Source: Cellvibrionales bacterium | GTDB lineage: Bacteria > Pseudomonadota > Gammaproteobacteria > Pseudomonadales > JAHEGP01 | Assembly (NCBI GenBank): GCA_024645065.1 | Contig: JAHEGP010000098.1 | Span: 1 to 10,349, forward strand | DNA length: 10,349 bases | Reading direction: 5' to 3' | Shown: positions 1 through 6,909 of the stretch, in pieces | How positions within the stretch are numbered: the first letter of the stretch is position 1 | Layout of the letters: every line of letters begins with the position of its first letter | The notes under the pieces: model-generated | The model's input: the letters and a program-made list of their open reading frames with translations, nothing else | Told to the model about the DNA's origin: nothing | Databases searched by the model: none | Made by a program: the position numbers and the translations under genes

Positions 1-33
1 CCTGGCCTGACTGACTGTTTCTGCATTGGTCAT
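1..33 (-). CDS. ftsL: Cell division protein FtsL, N-terminal fragment (gene runs off the window)
   Basis: Only the first 11 codons are present. Read on the minus strand from an ATG at 33 they give MTNAETVSQAR. The identification is by position: the small gene directly after rsmH in the dcw cluster is normally ftsL, a single-span membrane protein of the FtsQLB divisome subcomplex. The start lies 20 nt after the rsmH stop, with a purine-rich GTGGGGTGGG stretch upstream. In-frame GTG and TTG codons also lie just upstream, so the exact start is uncertain. The fragment is too short to test for the transmembrane or coiled-coil segments. Confidence 0.6.
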   Translation of the reverse strand, partial: MTNAETVSQAR

Positions 34-53
34 GCTACTGACACCCACCCCAC

Positions 54-989
54 TCAAACTATTTTTTCTGCAACCCGCAATACAGCGCTGCGCGCCCGCG
101 GGTTGCCACCGACTTCACTGGCTGAAGCCTTTACTGCCCTGGCGGGCGCTTTCAGCCGCCGTCGCAACTGATCTTCGGTCACTGGCACCGAACGCGGCAG
201 GCGATCCCCCCGCGCCTGATCTCGAAAAAACCGCTTCACTATTCGATCTTCCAGCGAATGAAAGCTGATAACTACAAGCCTGCCTCCCGGGCGCAGGCAA
301 TCCAGCGCCTGTTCCAGCACCTGCTCCAGCTCATCCAATTCGCGATTGATATATATCCGTATAGCCTGGAAGGCTCGTGTCGCCGGGTGTTTCGCCTGCT
401 CCCAAGCGGGATTGGCTTCGGCGATGATTTTGGCTAACTGCGCAGTGCGGGTTATCGCATTAATTTCACGTTCGCGGACGATTGCCCTCGCCATCCGCCG
501 GGAAAACCGCTCGTCCCCGTAGCGCCACAACACATCGGCGATGTCTTTCTCTTTTGCTTCGGCCAGCCATTGTGCGGCGCTGACGCCCTGCGCCGGATTC
601 ATCCGCATGTCCAGCGGGCCGTCGTGCAAAAAGCTGAAACCACGCTCAGCGCTATCGAGCTGCGGCGATGACACACCCAGATCCAGCAATACCCCGTGCA
701 AGTCGCCCTGCCAACCGCGCGTGGCAACGTAGCTCTCCAGTTGACTGAAGTCGCCGCTTTCAATGGCAAAGCGCGGATCACCAGCAAACATTGCAGCCGC
801 CTCTATTGCTTCAGGGTCACGATCTATGGCCAGCAAACGACCCCCGGTTTCGAGTCGGGCCAAAATTGCCCCGCTGTGCCCACCCCGCCCAAATGTCCCA
901 TCGACGTAGCGACCACCCGGATCGGTGACCAGCGCCGTTACCGCTTCATCTAACAGGACAGTCTGGTGCTGCAGGCCGGACCCACTCAT
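54..989 (-). CDS. rsmH: 16S rRNA (cytosine1402-N4)-methyltransferase RsmH (MraW)
   Basis: SAM-dependent methyltransferase that modifies N4 of C1402 in the 16S rRNA decoding centre. The product is 311 aa from the ATG at 989, the usual family length. Visible signatures are the SAM-binding GTFGRGGHS (residues 31-39), the acidic IDRDPEA that follows (from 55), the LLDLGVSSPQLD motif (101-112), HPATRAFQAIRI in the middle, VVISFHSLEDRIVKRFF, and a C-terminal NPRARSAVLR. The gene is translationally coupled to mraZ: the mraZ TGA and this ATG share one base. A GTG one codon upstream (992) would give a 4-nt overlap and a 312-aa protein and cannot be excluded. RsmH acts on the same nucleotide as RsmI, encoded at 2114-2986. 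No anomalies seen. Confidence 0.97.
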   Translation of the reverse strand: MSGSGLQHQTVLLDEAVTALVTDPGGRYVDGTFGRGGHSGAILARLETGGRLLAIDRDPEAIEAAAMFAGDPRFAIESGDFSQLESYVATRGWQGDLHGVLLDLGVSSPQLDSAERGFSFLHDGPLDMRMNPAQGVSAAQWLAEAKEKDIADVLWRYGDERFSRRMARAIVREREINAITRTAQLAKIIAEANPAWEQAKHPATRAFQAIRIYINRELDELEQVLEQALDCLRPGGRLVVISFHSLEDRIVKRFFRDQARGDRLPRSVPVTEDQLRRRLKAPARAVKASASEVGGNPRARSAVLRVAEKIV

Positions 990-1444
990 CACAGCGCCAA
1001 CGACATCAATTCCTCTGGCACCGATCCATCACCTGTGGGCTCGAGCAATAACTTGTCGCGCTCCGCAAGCCAGGCAGCCTCATCCCATAATTCCATTTTT
1101 TTACCCTGCCCGACCAACACCAGCTTTTTTTCCAGGCCGGCGTATTCGCGCAGCGACTGGGGCAGCAGGACCCGACCGCTGGCATCAAACTCCAGGTCGC
1201 TGGCATACCCAATCAAGAGGCGCTGGAAACGCCGCACCGCCGGGTTCAGGGAAGGCAAATCCTGAATTTCCCGCTCAATGGCTTCCCAGGTCGGCAACGG
1301 GTAGATCAGCAGACAGGGACTCTGGGTATCAATGGTCGCAACCAGCTGGCCAGCACAATCAGCCGCCAGCTTTTCCCGCTGCCTGGCAGGAAAAGCCATG
1401 CGGCCTTTGGCGTCCATTGATATGTGGCTAACCCCACGAAACAT
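989..1444 (-). CDS. mraZ: Transcriptional regulator MraZ
   Basis: DNA-binding repressor of the dcw operon and first gene of that cluster. The product is 151 aa, typical for MraZ, and holds two tandem SpoVT/AbrB-like (MraZ) domains. The first carries the hallmark D-x-x-x-R as MDAKGRMAFPAR (D11, R15), the second as LEFDASGRVLLP (D87, R91). The start at 1444 was chosen because MFRGVSHISMDAKGR is the standard family N-terminus. An in-frame start 17 codons upstream would run through the operator repeats and add a non-family extension. The gene sits under a strong promoter at 1504-1533 and a set of 10-bp-phased AGTGGG-type repeats, so autoregulation is very likely. It overlaps rsmH by 1 nt. Confidence 0.97.
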   Translation of the reverse strand: MFRGVSHISMDAKGRMAFPARQREKLAADCAGQLVATIDTQSPCLLIYPLPTWEAIEREIQDLPSLNPAVRRFQRLLIGYASDLEFDASGRVLLPQSLREYAGLEKKLVLVGQGKKMELWDEAAWLAERDKLLLEPTGDGSVPEELMSLAL

Positions 1445-1450
1445 ATTATA

Positions 1451-1510
1451 TCCACTTTCCGGGTACTTTTGACACTTATACCCACTTTCTCCCACTTCCT
1501 GACACTATAG
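1451..1510 (-). promoter_or_regulatory. MraZ-type operator array: up to six 10-bp-phased repeats
   Basis: Read on the minus strand, consecutive 10-nt blocks each carry an AGTG-like core in nearly the same register: CTATAGTGTC (1510-1501), AGGAAGTGGG (1500-1491), AGAAAGTGGG (1490-1481), TATAAGTGTC (1480-1471), AAAAGTACCC (1470-1461, core shifted one base) and GGAAAGTGGA (1460-1451). MraZ is known in E. coli and Mycoplasma to bind several TGGG-type direct repeats with about 10-bp period near its own promoter. Two blocks here match that core fully, one nearly, and the others are degenerate. The array runs from the -10 box to the mraZ ribosome-binding site, which suits blocking of initiation. Assignment to MraZ is inference from position and core sequence. 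Confidence 0.8.
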
Positions 1511-1533
1511 TTATCCGGCACTTTCATTGTCAA
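1504..1533 (-). promoter_or_regulatory. Sigma70-type promoter of the mraZ-rsmH-ftsL (dcw) operon
   Basis: On the minus strand a perfect -35 box TTGACA (1533-1528) is followed after 18 nt by TATAGT (1509-1504), a 5/6 match to the -10 consensus. The predicted transcript start is near 1497, giving a leader of about 50 nt before the mraZ ATG at 1444. The -10 box overlaps the first of the phased AGTG repeats. This is the strongest promoter match in the window. Confidence 0.8.
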
Positions 1534-1711
1534 GGGTAAACGCGGGAAAAGTGGGGGAAACGGCGATGAACTTGCGGCGATCTTCCGCGAAAATGCAGAC
1601 TTCCGAGGGGGGAAAAGCCAAAAAGCAATGACTCACAAATGCTTACGAGGAAAAGTTAAAGCGCTTTATTAAGACAGGCCGTACTGAATAGCCCTGGCGG
1701 GGGAGATGAAG

Positions 1712-2077
<366 letters not shown>

Positions 2078-2086
2078 GAGCGCAGG

Positions 2087-2115
2087 TTAATAGCTCCCCC
2101 GGGCACAAGCAAGCT
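2087..2115 (-). promoter_or_regulatory. Possible rnpB promoter
   Basis: About 9 nt upstream of the predicted rnpB 5' end, the minus strand has TATTAA (2092-2087), a 4/6 match to a -10 box. It is followed by a GC-rich discriminator (CCTGCGCTC), as is common for stable-RNA promoters. No good -35 box is visible at 16-18 nt; the nearest TTGCTT is only 14 nt away. The region also holds the rsmI stop, so read-through from rsmI is an alternative source of the RNA. Confidence 0.35.
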
Positions 2116-2986
2116 ATTTAACGCCATCCCCATCGCCCTCGGTCAGCCATTGATAGAGAAGGCGCCGGCGAATACCGGTGACCTTCGACGCCAGCGCTGA
2201 CGCCCGCGCCGGTGACATCTCGGTGGCGAGGGCGCGCAGCCAGCGCTGGTCGACCTCAGCAAGCAAAGCCGAAGTCGAGTGATTGCCCTCAATTACCAAT
2301 ACGATTTCGCCACGCTGTTGATTCGCATCGGCGATCACCCAGTCCCTGATCGACCCCAGGGACCCCAGGCGCACGGTTTCAAAGGTCTTGGTCAGCTCTC
2401 GACAAAACGCCACCTGGCGCAAGGGGCCGAGCTTCAGCGCCATATCGACCAGGGCGTCCGCTATTCGATGGCAGGATTCATACACTACCAGCGTTTCCCG
2501 GAGTCGCGCCAACTCCTCCAGGCGGGCGCGCCTGGCATGACTCTTCGGCGACAAAAAGCCGACAAAAAACACCCGGTCGGAAGGCAAACCCGAAACGGAC
2601 AATGCCGTCACCATGGCACTGGGGCCCGGGATCGGGGTCACCTCGACCCCCGCCCTGTGAGCTGCGCGCACCAGCCGGTAGCCGGGATCTGATATCAATG
2701 GCGTACCGGCATCACTGATCAGAGCGATCTTATTGCCCGAACCCAGCAAATCCACCAGATAGTCGGTACGCTCACTTTCATTGTGTTCATGATAGGCAAG
2801 CATCGGGGTATCAACGCCAAAGTGTTTGAGTAATTTCCCGCTGTGTCTGGTATCCTCTGCCGCGATGTAATCTGCCGATTTCAGGGTGCTTATGGCACGT
2901 GGAACCATATCGTCGAGGTTACCAATCGGCGTCGCTACAACATACAGATGACCGACTGAAGACGACTCATGATCTGCTGAAGACAT
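2114..2986 (-). CDS. rsmI: 16S rRNA (cytidine1402-2'-O)-methyltransferase RsmI
   Basis: Tetrapyrrole-methylase-fold SAM-dependent methyltransferase that adds the 2'-O-methyl group to C1402 of 16S rRNA, the partner modification to that of RsmH. The product is 290 aa, close to E. coli RsmI. Family motifs are HLYVVATPIGNLDD near the N-terminus (TPIGNL at 19-24), IAAEDTRHSGKLLKHFG (41-57), LISDAGTPLISDPGY (89-103), PIPGPSAMVTALSVSGLPSDR (around 118-138), VVYESCHRI in the middle and CRELTKTFET downstream. The C-terminal part is a short helical domain. It starts 21 bp from the divergent lpoA start, as in many gammaproteobacteria. The ribosome-binding site is weak. A TATAGT on the minus strand at 3027-3022, inside lpoA, could be its -10 box, but no matching -35 box is evident. 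Confidence 0.97.
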   Translation of the reverse strand: MSSADHESSSVGHLYVVATPIGNLDDMVPRAISTLKSADYIAAEDTRHSGKLLKHFGVDTPMLAYHEHNESERTDYLVDLLGSGNKIALISDAGTPLISDPGYRLVRAAHRAGVEVTPIPGPSAMVTALSVSGLPSDRVFFVGFLSPKSHARRARLEELARLRETLVVYESCHRIADALVDMALKLGPLRQVAFCRELTKTFETVRLGSLGSIRDWVIADANQQRGEIVLVIEGNHSTSALLAEVDQRWLRALATEMSPARASALASKVTGIRRRLLYQWLTEGDGDGVK

Positions 2987-3007
2987 TGATACGGAATATC
3001 CAAGAGT

Positions 3008-4933
3008 ATGAAGACGCCGCTACTATACCGCAGCCAGCACGCCCTGGTGATTGGTTTTTTGCTGCTGCTCGGTGCCTGCACCAGCACTCCCAGCCCACCC
3101 CAGCAAGCACAGCGGGAGCCTGGCACTGCAGCCGAGTGGCTCCAGCTTGCCCAGGGTGCGGCCCCGGAGGATCGCGCCCGCTATCAACTCAAGGCGGCGC
3201 AGCTATTGCAACAGCAGGGCAATGCCGGCGCTGCACAAGACGCCCTGCAATCCCTCGCCATTGATCAATTACCCGCAGCTGCCCTTGGCGATTATCTTGC
3301 CCTGAGAGCAATCCTGCTGGAACAGCAGCAGGGCAGCAGGGCCGCCGCAAAATGGCTCAGTGACCAGCAACAACAGGCGCTGATGCGTCGCGCTCCACCG
3401 CAACAGCAGGCCACGGCATTATCGACCCTGGCAGACCTGCAGGACCGGGCGGGCATGTACGGGCAAGCCATCAATACCCGCCTCAAAATCAGCGCCCTGC
3501 TGGGTGGCGGCGCAGCCCTGGCGGGCAACCAGGAAGCCATCTGGCGTTCGTTGCTGCGAACCTCTCCAGACTCACTGCAACAGCAACTGAAGGCGACCCC
3601 GGAATTGGAGCCCACGTTACGCGGCTGGTACGAATTGGCGCTGATTGCCAATTCGCTGGAAGGAGATATCGATCAACAGGTCGCGCAAGTTGAAGGGTGG
3701 CAGCAACGCTGGTCCTCACACCCCGCGGCGCTCAGCCCACCGGCTGAAATTGACCTGTTAATGATGCTGGCCGACAGTAAGCCGAAGCAGATAGCCATCT
3801 TGCTTCCGCTGCAGGGGCAACTCAAGGAAGCCGGCCACGCCATAAGAGACGGCATGCTCAAAGCCTATTTTGATGCCAGGTCGCGTGGCTCCAGCAATTC
3901 TGTTCTGCTGTTCTATGACACTGAGACGCATTTGGACATGGCAGCGCTTTACCGCAAGGTCGTGGAAGACGGCGCTGAACTCATCATCGGCCCGCTCAGA
4001 AAAAACAGGGTCGACGCGCTGCTGCCTGCTTCCAACGGTATGGTGCCGATACTGGCTCTCAACTATGCCACCAATGATCAGGGAGGCGCTGATAACTTTT
4101 ATCAATTCGGCCTTTCCAACGAGGACGAAGCGGTAGCCGCCGCTGAGCGTGCCTGGCTCGAGGGCTATCAGCGAGCGCTCGTGATCCGGGATGCCGACAG
4201 CCAGAGTCAACGCAGCGTGCAGGCATTCGAGCAAGCCTGGGAGGAGCGCCAGGGCATTACGGTTGACGTGCTGGAACTGGGGACGGAACGCGAGGCCTCG
4301 GAACGCATCAAGCAGGGCTTGCATATCGATTTGAGCCAACAGCGGGCGCGCGCACTGCAAAATGCTACGGGGACAAACCTGGAATACAATCCCCGCCGCC
4401 GCCAGGACATCGACTTCGTGTATCTGCCGGTCAGCTCTCAGCAAGCACGCTCTGTCAAGCCCCTCCTCGCCTTTCACTTTGCCCAGGACCTTCCGGTGTA
4501 CGCCAATTCACGGGTCTACCGGGGCAAGCCGGATCCCCGCGGCGATGCTGATCTCAACGGTGTTTATTTTACCGACACACCCTGGATTCTCGACAGCTCA
4601 GACGCCCAGCAGGTCATTGACGATTACATTGAACGAGGTGGAACGCCCTCAAAAAATCTCTATGCCCTGGGAATCGATGCCTATCAGCTCGCCCCTCGGC
4701 TGCCGCAGATCCTCTACACGCCTGGATTAAGCTATCGGGGTGCGACAGGCACCCTGACCCTGTCAGAACAGGGGATTGTTATACGCCGCCCGGGCTGGGC
4801 TGTTTTTCGCAAAGGAATTGCGACAAGGATCGACGACCTACCTATGGAGTTTCAATATGAAAGCATGGATGCCACAGCAAGGAGCCAGCTCCCGGGACCC
4901 ATCCCGGCCAGCAGCCAGCGGACCGGTCTATGA
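3008..4933 (+). CDS. lpoA: Penicillin-binding protein activator LpoA (outer-membrane lipoprotein)
   Basis: Outer-membrane lipoprotein that reaches through the periplasm and activates the peptidoglycan synthase PBP1A. The product is 641 aa, slightly shorter than E. coli LpoA. Residues 1-24 are a lipoprotein signal: hydrophobic core LVIGFLLLLGAC with lipobox L-G-A-C and lipidated Cys24. Thr25 at +2 fits outer-membrane sorting. Residues of about 35-250 form a helical, TPR-like, Gln- and Ala-rich domain with many QQ/QQQ clusters. From about 258 (KQIAILLPLQGQLKEAG) a periplasmic-binding-protein-like domain follows, including ELIIGPLRKNRVDALL and VPILALNYA. It heads the lpoA-yraN-diaA-dolP group and its end overlaps yraN by 77 nt. 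The ribosome-binding site is poor, and no confident promoter was found, so the promoter probably lies inside rsmI. Confidence 0.93.
   Translation: MKTPLLYRSQHALVIGFLLLLGACTSTPSPPQQAQREPGTAAEWLQLAQGAAPEDRARYQLKAAQLLQQQGNAGAAQDALQSLAIDQLPAAALGDYLALRAILLEQQQGSRAAAKWLSDQQQQALMRRAPPQQQATALSTLADLQDRAGMYGQAINTRLKISALLGGGAALAGNQEAIWRSLLRTSPDSLQQQLKATPELEPTLRGWYELALIANSLEGDIDQQVAQVEGWQQRWSSHPAALSPPAEIDLLMMLADSKPKQIAILLPLQGQLKEAGHAIRDGMLKAYFDARSRGSSNSVLLFYDTETHLDMAALYRKVVEDGAELIIGPLRKNRVDALLPASNGMVPILALNYATNDQGGADNFYQFGLSNEDEAVAAAERAWLEGYQRALVIRDADSQSQRSVQAFEQAWEERQGITVDVLELGTEREASERIKQGLHIDLSQQRARALQNATGTNLEYNPRRRQDIDFVYLPVSSQQARSVKPLLAFHFAQDLPVYANSRVYRGKPDPRGDADLNGVYFTDTPWILDSSDAQQVIDDYIERGGTPSKNLYALGIDAYQLAPRLPQILYTPGLSYRGATGTLTLSEQGIVIRRPGWAVFRKGIATRIDDLPMEFQYESMDATARSQLPGPIPASSQRTGL
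4846..4849 (+). promoter_or_regulatory. Ribosome-binding site that fixes the yraN start
   Basis: GGAG lies 7 nt upstream of the ATG at 4857, inside the 3' end of lpoA. This is the only start candidate of yraN with a well-placed Shine-Dalgarno sequence, so it favours 4857 over the upstream ATG at 4776 and the downstream ATG at 4869. Confidence 0.65.
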
Positions 4934-5264
4934 GGACCATGCGCTGACTTTCCTTCGGTCCCGCGGCCTGAAGCTCATCGAGCGCAACTTCAGCTGTCGT
5001 TGTGGAGAGATTGACCTGGTGATGCTGGATGCACAGATGCTGGTGTTCGTCGAGGTCAAGTATCGGCGCCAGGGCCGGCATGGTGAGGCAGCCGAACAGG
5101 TTACGGCGCGCAAGCGGGAGAAGCTGGTAAACAGCGCATTGGTTTTCCTGTCAAGCCGCAGTCAATACGCAAATTTTCCCTGTCGCTTCGATGTCGTGGC
5201 AATATCTCCGAACAACGGCGAAGCGACTGTCAACTGGATTGCCAACGCTTTTGATACAAACTAG
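4857..5264 (+). CDS. yraN: YraN family protein (UPF0102, endonuclease-like fold)
   Basis: Member of the widely conserved UPF0102/YraN family, whose fold resembles Holliday-junction resolvases and restriction endonucleases; its cellular role is not firmly established. The product is 135 aa from the ATG at 4857, close to the 131 aa of E. coli YraN. The nuclease-like signature is intact: an early Glu (E26) in YEDHALTFLRSRG, then GEIDLVMLD with D53, then VFVEVKYR with E66 and K68 (D...ExK). QVTARKREKL follows. The start overlaps the last 77 nt of lpoA in a different frame and is set by GGAG 7 nt upstream. Beginning at 4776 instead would add 27 residues with no family resemblance. The diaA-like gene follows after 21 nt. 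Confidence 0.92.
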   Translation: MKAWMPQQGASSRDPSRPAASGPVYEDHALTFLRSRGLKLIERNFSCRCGEIDLVMLDAQMLVFVEVKYRRQGRHGEAAEQVTARKREKLVNSALVFLSSRSQYANFPCRFDVVAISPNNGEATVNWIANAFDTN

Positions 5265-5285
5265 GCAAGGAATACCGATACATCC

Positions 5286-5885
5286 ATGAGCGACCCTGCA
5301 ACAACCATCACTGCCAGCTTTGCGGCACACATAGAAGACATCTCTACACTCGCCGTCAATATAACCGACGCACTTGCAGAAACCAGCGAGGTGATGGTTC
5401 ATGCATTGCTCTCCGACAAAAAAGTCCTGTGCGCCGGAAGCGGCCGATTCAGCGCCCTGGCCGAGATTTTCGCCAGCCAACTGGTAACACACTATGAAAG
5501 AGAGCGCCCGGGCCTGCCGGCAGTGGCCCTGTCAGCCAGCGGCTGCCTGCTCAATGCTATCAGCGAATCCAGCCAGTACGCAGAGTCACTGGCGCGCCAG
5601 GTGAGCACCCTGGGCAGCTCTGGCGATATTCTTTTCTTGCTCGCCGGCACCGCCCGCGACGCAGATATCCTCATCAGGGCGGTCAGGGCCGCCCATGAAC
5701 GGGATCTGACGGTAATTCTCTGCCATGGGGCCAACCCGCATAACGTCCTGTCACTACTTGGTACCCAGGATGTCGAGCTGGCAGTACCGTGTGCAAACCC
5801 GGCACGACTGATGGAGTCTTACCTGGTGTTGCTCAACTGCCTGTGTGAACTCATCGATCAGTTCCTGTTTGGAGGAGAGGGATGA
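5286..5885 (+). CDS. diaA: Divergent SIS-domain protein of the DiaA/GmhA family
   Basis: By position (yraN-X-dolP) and length (199 aa) this is the DiaA orthologue. E. coli DiaA is a homotetrameric SIS-domain protein that binds DnaA and promotes initiation at oriC; close relatives are annotated as phosphoheptose isomerases (GmhA). Family resemblance is clear in ERERPGLPAVALS (71-83), the GDILFLL strand (113-119), QDVELAVP (151-158) and LNCLCELIDQFLF (183-195). The usual sugar-phosphate signatures are altered: G-N-G-G/T-S is GSGRF (51-55), the Ser/Thr-rich S-T-x-G-N-S loop is AGTARD (120-125), and the His of R-I-Q-E-x-H is Tyr179. A scaffold rather than an isomerase role is therefore more likely. 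AAGGAA lies 13 nt before the ATG, which is long for a ribosome-binding site. The end overlaps dolP by 4 nt (ATGA). Confidence 0.85.
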   Translation: MSDPATTITASFAAHIEDISTLAVNITDALAETSEVMVHALLSDKKVLCAGSGRFSALAEIFASQLVTHYERERPGLPAVALSASGCLLNAISESSQYAESLARQVSTLGSSGDILFLLAGTARDADILIRAVRAAHERDLTVILCHGANPHNVLSLLGTQDVELAVPCANPARLMESYLVLLNCLCELIDQFLFGGEG

Positions 5886-6445
5886 AAAACCTGTTGCCTG
5901 TAACCCTGCTTGTGTTACTGCTTGGATGCAGCAATGTGCTCGACGTCAGCAAGGATGAACCGATACAGAGCGACGCAAGCCAGCGCAGCATCGGCCGTAT
6001 GCTCGACGACGAAAGCATCGAAACCAAGGCACTGGTCAATGTCCGCAAAGCGGCCCCGGGGCTGCGGGATGCCAACGTCGTCATAGTCAGTTTTAATGGT
6101 ATTGTGTTGCTCGCCGGGCAAGTGCCCTCCGCCCAATTGCGACAGATCGCCGAGCAGACAGTAACAGCCATACGCTACGTCGACAAGGTCCACAATGAGT
6201 TGACGGTCGGGGAGAATAACAGTTTGTCCGGCCGAACCAATGACGGCTGGATAACCACTCGAATAAAATCCCGGATGATGTTTTCGAGCGTCGTTGACCC
6301 AGCCGAGGTCAAGGTGGTCACGGAAAATTCGGTGGTTTACCTACTCGGGCTGGTCAACCAGGCAAGCGCCGACAAGGCGGTCGATATGGCACGCAACACC
6401 AACGGGGTCAAAAAGGTAGTACGCATATTCGAATACGTCGACTGA
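5882..6445 (+). CDS. dolP: Dual-BON-domain outer-membrane lipoprotein DolP (YraP)
   Basis: Outer-membrane lipoprotein with two BON domains. E. coli DolP binds anionic phospholipid at the division site and supports envelope integrity and BAM function. The product is 187 aa, like the E. coli protein at about 191. The lipoprotein signal is very short, with lipobox L-L-G-C and lipidated Cys16; Ser17 at +2 fits outer-membrane sorting. BON domain 1 covers about 40-109 (IETKALVNVRKA, NGIVLLAGQVPS, VDKVHNELTVG). BON domain 2 covers about 119-186 (DGWITTRIKSRMM, VKVVTENSVVYLLGLV, GVKKVVRIFEYV). GGAGAGGG just upstream of the ATG is a strong ribosome-binding site, and the ATGA overlap with the diaA-like gene implies coupled translation. 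It is the last gene of this plus-strand run and faces sspB. Confidence 0.95.
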   Translation: MKNLLPVTLLVLLLGCSNVLDVSKDEPIQSDASQRSIGRMLDDESIETKALVNVRKAAPGLRDANVVIVSFNGIVLLAGQVPSAQLRQIAEQTVTAIRYVDKVHNELTVGENNSLSGRTNDGWITTRIKSRMMFSSVVDPAEVKVVTENSVVYLLGLVNQASADKAVDMARNTNGVKKVVRIFEYVD

Positions 6446-6447
6446 GC

Positions 6448-6483
6448 GCCCTTCCCCGCCGGTCGCTATCAGCGTGGCAGGGC
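6448..6483. terminator. Imperfect hairpin between convergent dolP and sspB, possible two-way terminator
   Basis: The 38-nt gap between the two stop codons is almost filled by one imperfect inverted repeat. GCCCT (6448-6452) pairs with AGGGC (6479-6483), GCC (6458-6460) with GGC (6476-6478), and CGCT (6464-6467) with AGCG (6471-6474) around a 3-nt loop. Unpaired TCCCC and GGT on the left arm interrupt the stem. Neither strand has a proper T-run after it, so it is not a textbook intrinsic terminator. Confidence 0.35.
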
Positions 6484-6876
6484 TTACTTCACAACCCGCA
6501 ATGAAGGCTTTTTGTCGGCTTCGCCCTGTTTATCAGGGTCGGCCGGTGGCACCGGGGGCTCATCTTCCTCATCGAACACCATTCCACGCCCGTTTTCCCG
6601 GGCGTAGAGACCTCGAATAGCGGCGATGGGGACAAGCACGTCGGTGGGAACCCCGCCAAATCTCGCATTAAAACGCATCAGCTCGTTACCCAGCTCCATA
6701 CTCGCGACCGCCCCCGGAGCAATGTTGAGAACGATCTGCCCATTCTCTACATAATGCTGAGGAACCTGCACTCCGGAAGCATGGGCATCCACCAGTACGT
6801 AAGGCGTACATTTATTATCGACAATCCATTCGTACATCGCCCTTACCAAATAAGGACGGCTGGATGTCATTGCCAC
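6484..6876 (-). CDS. sspB: ClpXP adaptor SspB
   Basis: Adaptor that binds ssrA-tagged (and N-RseA) substrates and delivers them to the ClpXP protease. The product is 130 aa, shorter than the 165 aa of E. coli SspB. Residues 1 to about 105 are the substrate-binding domain, with RPYLVRAMYEWIVDNKCTPY, GVQVP.HYVENGQIVLNIAP, MRFNARFGGVP and AAIRGLYARENGRGM. A short acidic, Pro-rich linker follows. The protein ends with LRVVK (126-130), the ClpX-docking peptide. The length difference from E. coli is mostly in the linker. The GTG at 6876 was chosen because TTGGAG lies 8 nt upstream; the ATG two codons later (6870) would sit 14 nt from it. It lies 33 nt downstream of sspA, presumably in the same transcript. 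Confidence 0.96.
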   Translation of the reverse strand: MAMTSSRPYLVRAMYEWIVDNKCTPYVLVDAHASGVQVPQHYVENGQIVLNIAPGAVASMELGNELMRFNARFGGVPTDVLVPIAAIRGLYARENGRGMVFDEEDEPPVPPADPDKQGEADKKPSLRVVK

Positions 6877-6884
6877 GGCATTGG

Positions 6885-6890
6885 CTCCAA
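6885..6890 (-). promoter_or_regulatory. Ribosome-binding site supporting a GTG start for sspB
   Basis: TTGGAG on the minus strand is 8 nt from the GTG at 6876 and 14 nt from the ATG at 6870. The spacing favours GTG. The first two residues are the only difference. Confidence 0.5.
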
Positions 6891-6909
6891 GATTGACTCG
6901 GCCTGGCTG

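Noticed and set aside
1445..1450. TATAAT directly before the mraZ ATG on the minus strand
   Set aside because: It matches a -10 box perfectly but has no -35 partner at 16-19 nt, and transcripts would start inside mraZ. It is most simply the AT-rich spacer after the ribosome-binding site.
1445..1495. Upstream start for mraZ adding 17 residues
   Set aside because: The extension would translate the operator repeats, and the MraZ family begins at MFRG.
1534..1711. Search for an rnpB terminator or a small gene between rnpB and the dcw promoter
   Set aside because: Only a loopless AAAGCGCTTT palindrome and purine or pyrimidine runs were found. There is no convincing stem with a T-run and no supported reading frame.
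3758..4477. Open frame of 239 aa antisense to lpoA
   Set aside because: Shadow of the LpoA periplasmic-binding domain, with no motif and no start signal.
4776..4856. Upstream ATG for yraN giving a 162-aa protein
   Set aside because: The added 27 residues do not resemble the family, and the GGAG before 4857 supports the later start.
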